The notes beneath the pieces were generated by a model. It saw only the letters and a list, made by a program, of their open reading frames with translations, was not told the origin of the DNA and ran no database searches. From Coriolopsis trogii (lineage: Eukaryota > Basidiomycota > Agaricomycetes > Polyporales > Polyporaceae), in NCBI GenBank assembly GCA_020543525.1, contig JAHYIO010000037.1:2315542-2379541 (forward strand): 64,000 bases of DNA, written 5' to 3'. The stretch's first letter is position 1. The number at the start of each line of letters is the position of its first letter. The position numbers and the translations under genes are program-made. This document shows, piece after piece, positions 59,408-64,000 of this stretch.

Positions 59408-59930
59408 TGCGGCGTCGAGGACGCCCTGTTCAAATATCTGCATTGTCATTTGTATACATGACACTCGTGCCTATCACGCTCCTCTCACGCTGCACCGGCA
59501 AGCACCTTGGACCCCGACAAGCGCGGCGTGCGGCGTCGAGGACGCCCTCCTCGAATATCATCTGCATTGTCGTTCATATACACCACACTCCTCACGCCTC
59601 GGCGGCAAACATCTCGGACCACGACAAGCGCGGCGTGTGGCGTCGAGGACGCCCTCCTCGGAAATCTTGCATTGTCATTTGTATACATGACACTCGTGCC
59701 TATCACGCCCCTCTCACGCCGCGGTGTCAAACACCTCGGACCACGACAACCTCGCGGCGAGCGGCGTCGAGGACGCCGTTCTTAAATATCTTTCAATTCC
59801 ATTGGCATGGACAACACTCGTGCCTATTACGCACCTCTCACGCCGCGGCGTCAAACATCTCGGACCACGACAACCTCGCGGCGAGCGGCGTCGAGGATGC
59901 CCTGTTCGAACATCTTGCCTTTTCCTTCCT
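59408..59930. repeat. tandem repeat array 2, five 107-124-bp units
   Basis: Palindromes at 59411, 59532, 59639, 59763 and 59887 (last with one mismatch) head five units related to array 1. Shared parts are GACACTCGTGCCTATCACGC, CTCACGCCGCGG and CACCTCGGACCACGACAA. Units differ by small indels and by CATTTGTATACATGA versus CATTGGCATGGACAA variants. Confidence 0.82.
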
Positions 59931-60208
59931 TATTCCTGTACACCTACTCATCTCCATAGGTTCCACCAATGGCAAACTGCTCTTCTCCCAGTGCTACCCG
60001 TTGCCATCTTCATAGTTAGTGCTGCAAGTCTCCCTGCATTGTTCATACAGCATTGTAACCTGCACTAGTTCTTCACCCATATAGCATGCCAAATCACCTC
60101 CCTGCTTATGTTATTACTGAGATGGCTATATGTGGTTACTATTTGATGACTCAGCTATTTGCCTGTGTTGAACTAATTCTCACAGTCAAATTTTTTGGTG
60201 GAAGCAAG

Positions 60209-60216
60209 TATAAAAG
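60209..60216 (+). promoter_or_regulatory. TATA box of the 521-residue protein gene
   Basis: TATAAAAG, 73 bp before the first 18-bp dyad, almost the same distance as at the helicase gene. Confidence 0.65.
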
Positions 60217-60281
60217 GCACAGGGGTGGAAGTGGAGAGAATTTCACTCTTCTCTCCCAACCCCCACTATCCCCTAGGTTCT

Positions 60282-60374
60282 GTGAGGATTGTTCTTCACA
60301 TCTCCTATTCCACCACACTAGTTGTGCACTCGGTCTTGCTGCATTGTCTAGGTTCTGTGAGGATAGTTCTTCAC
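60282..60374 (+). promoter_or_regulatory. two 18-bp dyads in the predicted 5' UTR
   Basis: GTGAGGATTGTTCTTCAC at 60282-60299 and GTGAGGATAGTTCTTCAC at 60357-60374, 75 bp apart; both preceded by AGGTTCT and followed by ATCTCCTAT. The change in the second copy falls in the possible loop. Confidence 0.75.
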
Positions 60375-60427
60375 ATCTCCTATCACACCACACGCGTTAT
60401 ACACTCTCAGTCCTGCCTGCTCTAGTC

Positions 60428-62093
60428 ATGGAGTATCCTGATGAATTTCGCCGTCCTCTCCAACTCAGTCTTGCTAGTCTCATTGACCATGCCAAAGCAT
60501 ACCTGGATGAAGGAACTCCTGAGGCAGTCGATCATTTCATGCGCCTAATGCTTGCAGGCCGTGCATTGGTCAATGGAGAAACACGTCGTGTATTCGTCAA
60601 TCCACTCCAAGGGGTGTCATATCCAGCTGAGGGAGAGTACCAGATCACAGGGGATTTTGATTCTCTCATTGGCTTTTGCTTCACTCTCCCTCTCAAATGT
60701 GCTATGGCTGTGTATCCTGTGCCCTCCTTCCAGCACACTCTCACCAAAACAATCCACATTAGGCTACAGATCACCATCAACCAGGTATATCTAATACTAT
60801 ACATACAGACTTGAGCTAACATCATCTATAGGTTTTGCACCTTATTCCTGCTCATAAGATTCCCAACATATGCATTGGTCGCTTCGACATGCGTCATCAA
60901 ATTCGTCTCTTCTTTCCAAAACTCTACCGAGAGAATATGCCACCAAAGATTGACCCTGAAGACATTGCTCTCATCTATGACCAGGCGATTCATCCAGCAA
61001 TTAGGAAGCTTATGCCAGAAAGCTTGGCTCGCTGGCCAGCCTCCTATGCTGTTGCCTTTGCAGCTTCTAAGGATTCCCGTGGCCAGATTCACTATCAGTC
61101 TGTTGATGTACCAGAGGCGCTCCTTGGCCGCTTTGCCAGACATGTTCGCGCAGCACTCAATCGTTTCCCTCGTTTTGAAGACTCTGTCTTTCAGATAGAG
61201 ATCCGAGGCACCAAAGGAGCATACAGCTTTCCATTCAATGACGCCGATGCCCGCGAGTATGCCTTCAATCTATTCATTGAAAGGCTAGATAACACTCGTA
61301 TGGGTCCTCATGACAACTACTATGTTGATATCGGTGTTGAGATACATCATGATGGACACTGCGTACAATGGCTAGATGCTGCCCACCAGCGGTTGCTTGC
61401 TCATGCTCTCCCCTCTGCTTCCTCTGCTGCCATCTCTGCCCTTTCCAGATCCTCCAAAATGCACAAGGATATTAGCGGTCATCTTTTCGATCTTTCTGGG
61501 TTCCGTGTCGAGACTGGAACAAAAGGAACAGCCGACAAGGTTGTCTATGTCAATGTCTACACCACAGACAAGGCTGTAACCTATCAACTTCATGATGGAA
61601 TCTTTAGAGAACGCCGCGCCTCAGAACTATTCCCTGGTCCATTTCCCCATCTTATAGACGACATCAATTCCATCTCCCACACCTTTGCAGTCTGTGCTGG
61701 CTCACAAGGGACTACTCAAGATGGCACAGCCAGATATGAACTCCGGGTCAAAATGTCCAATGTGGACACTGCTCTTACCACCTTCCCTCATGAACTGGTG
61801 CAACTTTCGGTAGTGTCAATCCCTAATGATATTTGGTGGTTAGTACAGTTAAATTGTATGCACATTAGTTTGATTGCTAACTTAGCAATAGGACCTTCAA
61901 ATATTATCGAATTGCGGCCATTCACTACATTCTCAACGAGTTCATTACTGATCCTCCGAACTCCCGTGCAACTCTTCCCTCCCTTACTCTGGGTGCAGCA
62001 TGTATCTTCATGCTCAATGCTGTCATGTCCCGTCCTAGTGACTGGCGAGCTGAAACTGCCTTACAAAATACTGTATGCATCCTAGTGTTATGA
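60428..62093 (+). CDS. hypothetical protein (521 residues), Agaricomycete-type, 3' end possibly replaced
   Basis: Three exons (60428-60784, 60832-61838, 61892-62093) join in frame. The protein starts MEYPDEFRRPLQLSLASL and contains FDSLIGFCFTLPLKCAMAVY, HTLTKTIHIRLQI, LIPAHKIPNICIGRFDMRHQ, IRLFFPKLYRENMP, HYQSVDVPEALL, FQIEIRGTKGAYSFPF and YYVDIGVEIHHDGHC. I know this layout from large proteins of unknown function in mushroom genomes, usually much longer. No catalytic motif is recognised. Codon use is clearly AT-richer than in the core genes. The stop at 62091-62093 falls inside the subtelomeric repeat that begins at about 62082, so the original C terminus was probably cut off by that repeat. 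Promoter architecture (TATA, two dyads, ATG) is the same as at the helicase gene. Confidence 0.7.
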
Positions 62094-62956
62094 ACCGTGA
62101 ATTATGTTCCATAATTCAGTTTGGCCCAGGTGACAAGCGCAGTGACAAGCCAATTGCCGGCCAACCGTTGCTCGGATTCTTGGTGACAAGGGGTCCTTTG
62201 TGTAGCCAAGAAGCAGGGCTATCCGCTGGTAGTAATTTTGTGGCTGTGCGCCCAGTCCCCGTGGAGATATAGCCAGGTGACAAGCCTCAATGCCTTTTGG
62301 CACCGGGTGACAAGCTCAGTGTGGAGCCCATTGTGACTCAACCCCTGGGCAGAACCCAGGTGACAAGGGGTCATATGAAAGCCAGGATACAAGGCTACAA
62401 AATGAGGGTAGAACCAGGACGATCCATGGAGTCTCCGTTGAGAAACGGCTTGTCACCTGTTGTCACTGGATTCTGAGGCAGAGTTGGTCTCCGGGTGGTG
62501 ACAAGCTCATTGTGGCTGCCCCTCTGGTCGGAACCCAGGTGACAAGGGGTCCCCTGGGAGCTATAACACAGGGCTACAAGATGGGGGTACAATCATGGGA
62601 ATCTATGGAGTCTCCGTGGAGAAACGGCCAAGTGACAAGCAGAGTTTGCGTTCTGGGACTGTCACCAAGGTCATTGAGAGCCTGATTGTGGGCCAACCGT
62701 TGGTCAGAACCTTGGTGACAAGGGGTCCTTTGTATAGCCAGAAAAGAGACGAATCCAACGGTACCCATTTTGTGTCTGTACGATGTGTCTCCATATAGAA
62801 ACTGCCTTGTCACCTCCGGAATATCGCATTCTGGCATGCTGGGTCTGGTAGATTGGACCATGTGACCTGACCAGCTGTCCAGGTCATGTGACTAAACTTG
62901 CTAGCAGTAAGGAAGTATGGTCACATGACTGGGTCACCCACCATGTCACATGACCT
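62082..62956 (+). repeat. subtelomeric ~177-bp-unit block, terminal copy
   Basis: GGTGACAAGGGGTC occurs at 62182, 62359, 62538 and 62714 (spacings 177, 179, 176). Nearly identical to 43594-44460 apart from a different first 60 bp and scattered changes, in the same orientation. Confidence 0.82.
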
Positions 62957-63888
62957 CAGTTGCTTACTACTGGTAAGTCTGATCATGTGATTTGTCCAAA
63001 CTTGATGAAGTGTTATGTTTGAGTGGCTGGTGTTTGTTTGTATGTTCTTGTAGCCATACACTGTGGCTATCTGATGGTACCAGACTTGTTGCGAATGGAC
63101 CTTTATTGGGGGAGTTATAGGCCATATACACTTGCCCAAATGCGGAAAGTTGGGGGTGTTTATGATCGCTACTTTGGGCGCTTACGTCAGCATGTTGTAG
63201 ACGTGATCAATAGCTCACTAACAGTACCAGTCTTATTAGAAACGGACAAGTATTGACCCCTTTATGACCAATATACATTTGCCCAAATGCGGAAAGCTAG
63301 GGTCTCTTCAACGCTCTTGGGCGCTTGTGAAGAGATCATGTGACAAAGTGACGCAGCGTCAGACTGTCACGTGTACCCGGCGCTTGTGACCTTGTCATGT
63401 GACACACCGACGTCAGACTGTCACGTGGCCACTCCCATAGGCGCCCAATCTCGTTGCCAACTGCTCTGACCTTCCGCATTTGGGCAAGTTTATATTGCCC
63501 TTAGCCCAGTCAATAATGGTCTGTTTACCATGAGACTAGTACCATTAGAAAGCGTGCACCCGCGCCTACAACATGATGATGTAAGCGCCCAAAAGCGTCG
63601 TTTTCCCCACCCCCAACTTTCCGCATTTGGGCAAGTTTGTACTACCCATGGCTACTCCAATAGTGGTCTGTTTGACATGAGACTAGTATCATTGTAAAGC
63701 TCTCATTTATGCCTACATTATGCAAGGTAGCATACGCATGCTAGAGCTAAGCAACCTCCGTTATATCTGGGTATAGTTTCTTTTGATGGATAGGAGAGAA
63801 AGCCATAGTTGAAGTTCCTTTGTTTTAGCATTTCAGGCTTTAGCACCCTTACTGGCCCTATTACAGATCATCTTGGAGTCACTACTCT
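62957..63888. mobile_element. 932-bp insert with a foldback core
   Basis: Interrupts the repeat block relative to the internal copy, which passes directly from 44460 to 44461. Its core is a large inverted repeat (63126-63640). No coding capacity is recognised, so it may be a non-autonomous element; target duplications were not identified. Confidence 0.55.
63126..63640. repeat. inverted repeat with ~215-bp arms
   Basis: TTGCCCAAATGCGGAA occurs directly at 63132 and 63279 and inverted at about 63472 and 63620, 147 bp apart within each arm. The arms also share GGGCGCTTACRTCA, CATGTTGTAG and AGTATTGAC-like words. The centre (about 63330-63430) repeats TCATGTGACA and CAGACTGTCACGTG twice. Confidence 0.78.
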
Positions 63889-63980
63889 GAAGATGGTGCT
63901 GATGTGTCCGGAGGATTGATGTTGGCATAGCCTGTTCACCAAGTTTTTGGATAGGCAGGAGCATGAATATTTGGATAGCG
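63889..63980 (+). repeat. telomere-adjacent 92-bp sequence
   Basis: Same as 44461-44552 apart from about ten substitutions. Ends at GGATAGCG, where telomeric repeats begin. Confidence 0.75.
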
Positions 63981-63981
63981 G

Positions 63982-64000
63982 TTAGGGGTTAGGGTTAGGG
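63982..64000 (+). repeat. telomere repeats
   Basis: TTAGGGG, TTAGGG, TTAGGG up to the last base. The G-rich strand runs 5' to 3' toward the right end, as expected for a right chromosome end. Confidence 0.9.

Larger units (their letters stand above)
58072..60208. other. repeat-rich intergenic region
   Basis: About 2.1 kb between the helicase and the next gene. Holds two tandem arrays (listed separately); the stretch 58570-59400 between them shows no supported gene. Open frames crossing the arrays follow from the repeats and are not genes. Confidence 0.5.

Noticed and set aside
58866..59690. Open frame of 274 codons over the tandem arrays
   Set aside because: Its second half is translated repeat units and its first half has no domain character; frames in several phases are equally open there.
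46460..59901. CRISPR-like interpretation of the regularly spaced palindromes
   Set aside because: Spacing varies (64-140 bp), the DNA between copies is itself repeated, and the organism is a eukaryote.

Overview
The window is the right-hand end of a chromosome of a basidiomycete fungus, most likely an Agaricomycete. The evidence is a GC-rich core with many 45-80 bp GT-AG introns, Agaricomycete-type protein families, and three TTAGGG-type repeats at the very last bases (63982-64000). Gene models were spliced by hand from the sequence; exon joins were checked for frame where stated.

1-13.3 kb: four alpha-arrestin-like genes (two intact, two broken), two membrane proteins with an extracellular jelly-roll-like domain, and the tail of another membrane protein at the left edge. 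13.8-16.9 kb: an unknown gene and a probable PD-(D/E)XK-like nuclease gene. 17.2-34.7 kb: an inverted duplication. A unit made of a mitochondrial D-lactate dehydrogenase gene followed by an arrestin gene occurs on the minus strand (17.2-21.5 kb) and again on the plus strand (30.9-34.7 kb). Between the arms lie another intact arrestin, a short-chain dehydrogenase, the PP4 phosphatase catalytic subunit, a gutted membrane-protein copy and a broken F-box-like gene. 35.8-41.8 kb: the last conserved core genes, an ARB1/ABCF2 ATPase and an Nrg1-like zinc-finger regulator.

From about 43.4 kb outward the sequence is subtelomeric. It holds two copies of a ~0.9 kb block built of ~177-bp units (43.6 and 62.1 kb), several palindromic or foldback elements, a 330-bp MITE, and three large genes: an unknown 910-residue protein (47.1-49.9 kb, minus), a SNF2-type helicase (52.8-58.1 kb) and an unknown 521-residue protein (60.4-62.1 kb).

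The most notable signals are two. First, an 18-bp dyad (GTGAGGATTGTTCTTCAC, able to form a 7-bp stem with a 4-nt loop) occurs ten times; 2-3 copies lie just upstream of each of the three subtelomeric genes, always in the same orientation as the gene and, for two of them, just downstream of a TATA box. Second, a palindrome GGCGTC-N3-GACGCC occurs about 20 times between 46 and 60 kb, in spacers, in an intron and inside helicase coding repeats. Together they suggest a coordinated or selfish subtelomeric gene set, which is inference. The arrestin cluster is the main feature of the core part: seven loci plus relics in 35 kb, and every copy that keeps its 3' end carries a PPxY motif assembled across its last splice junction.
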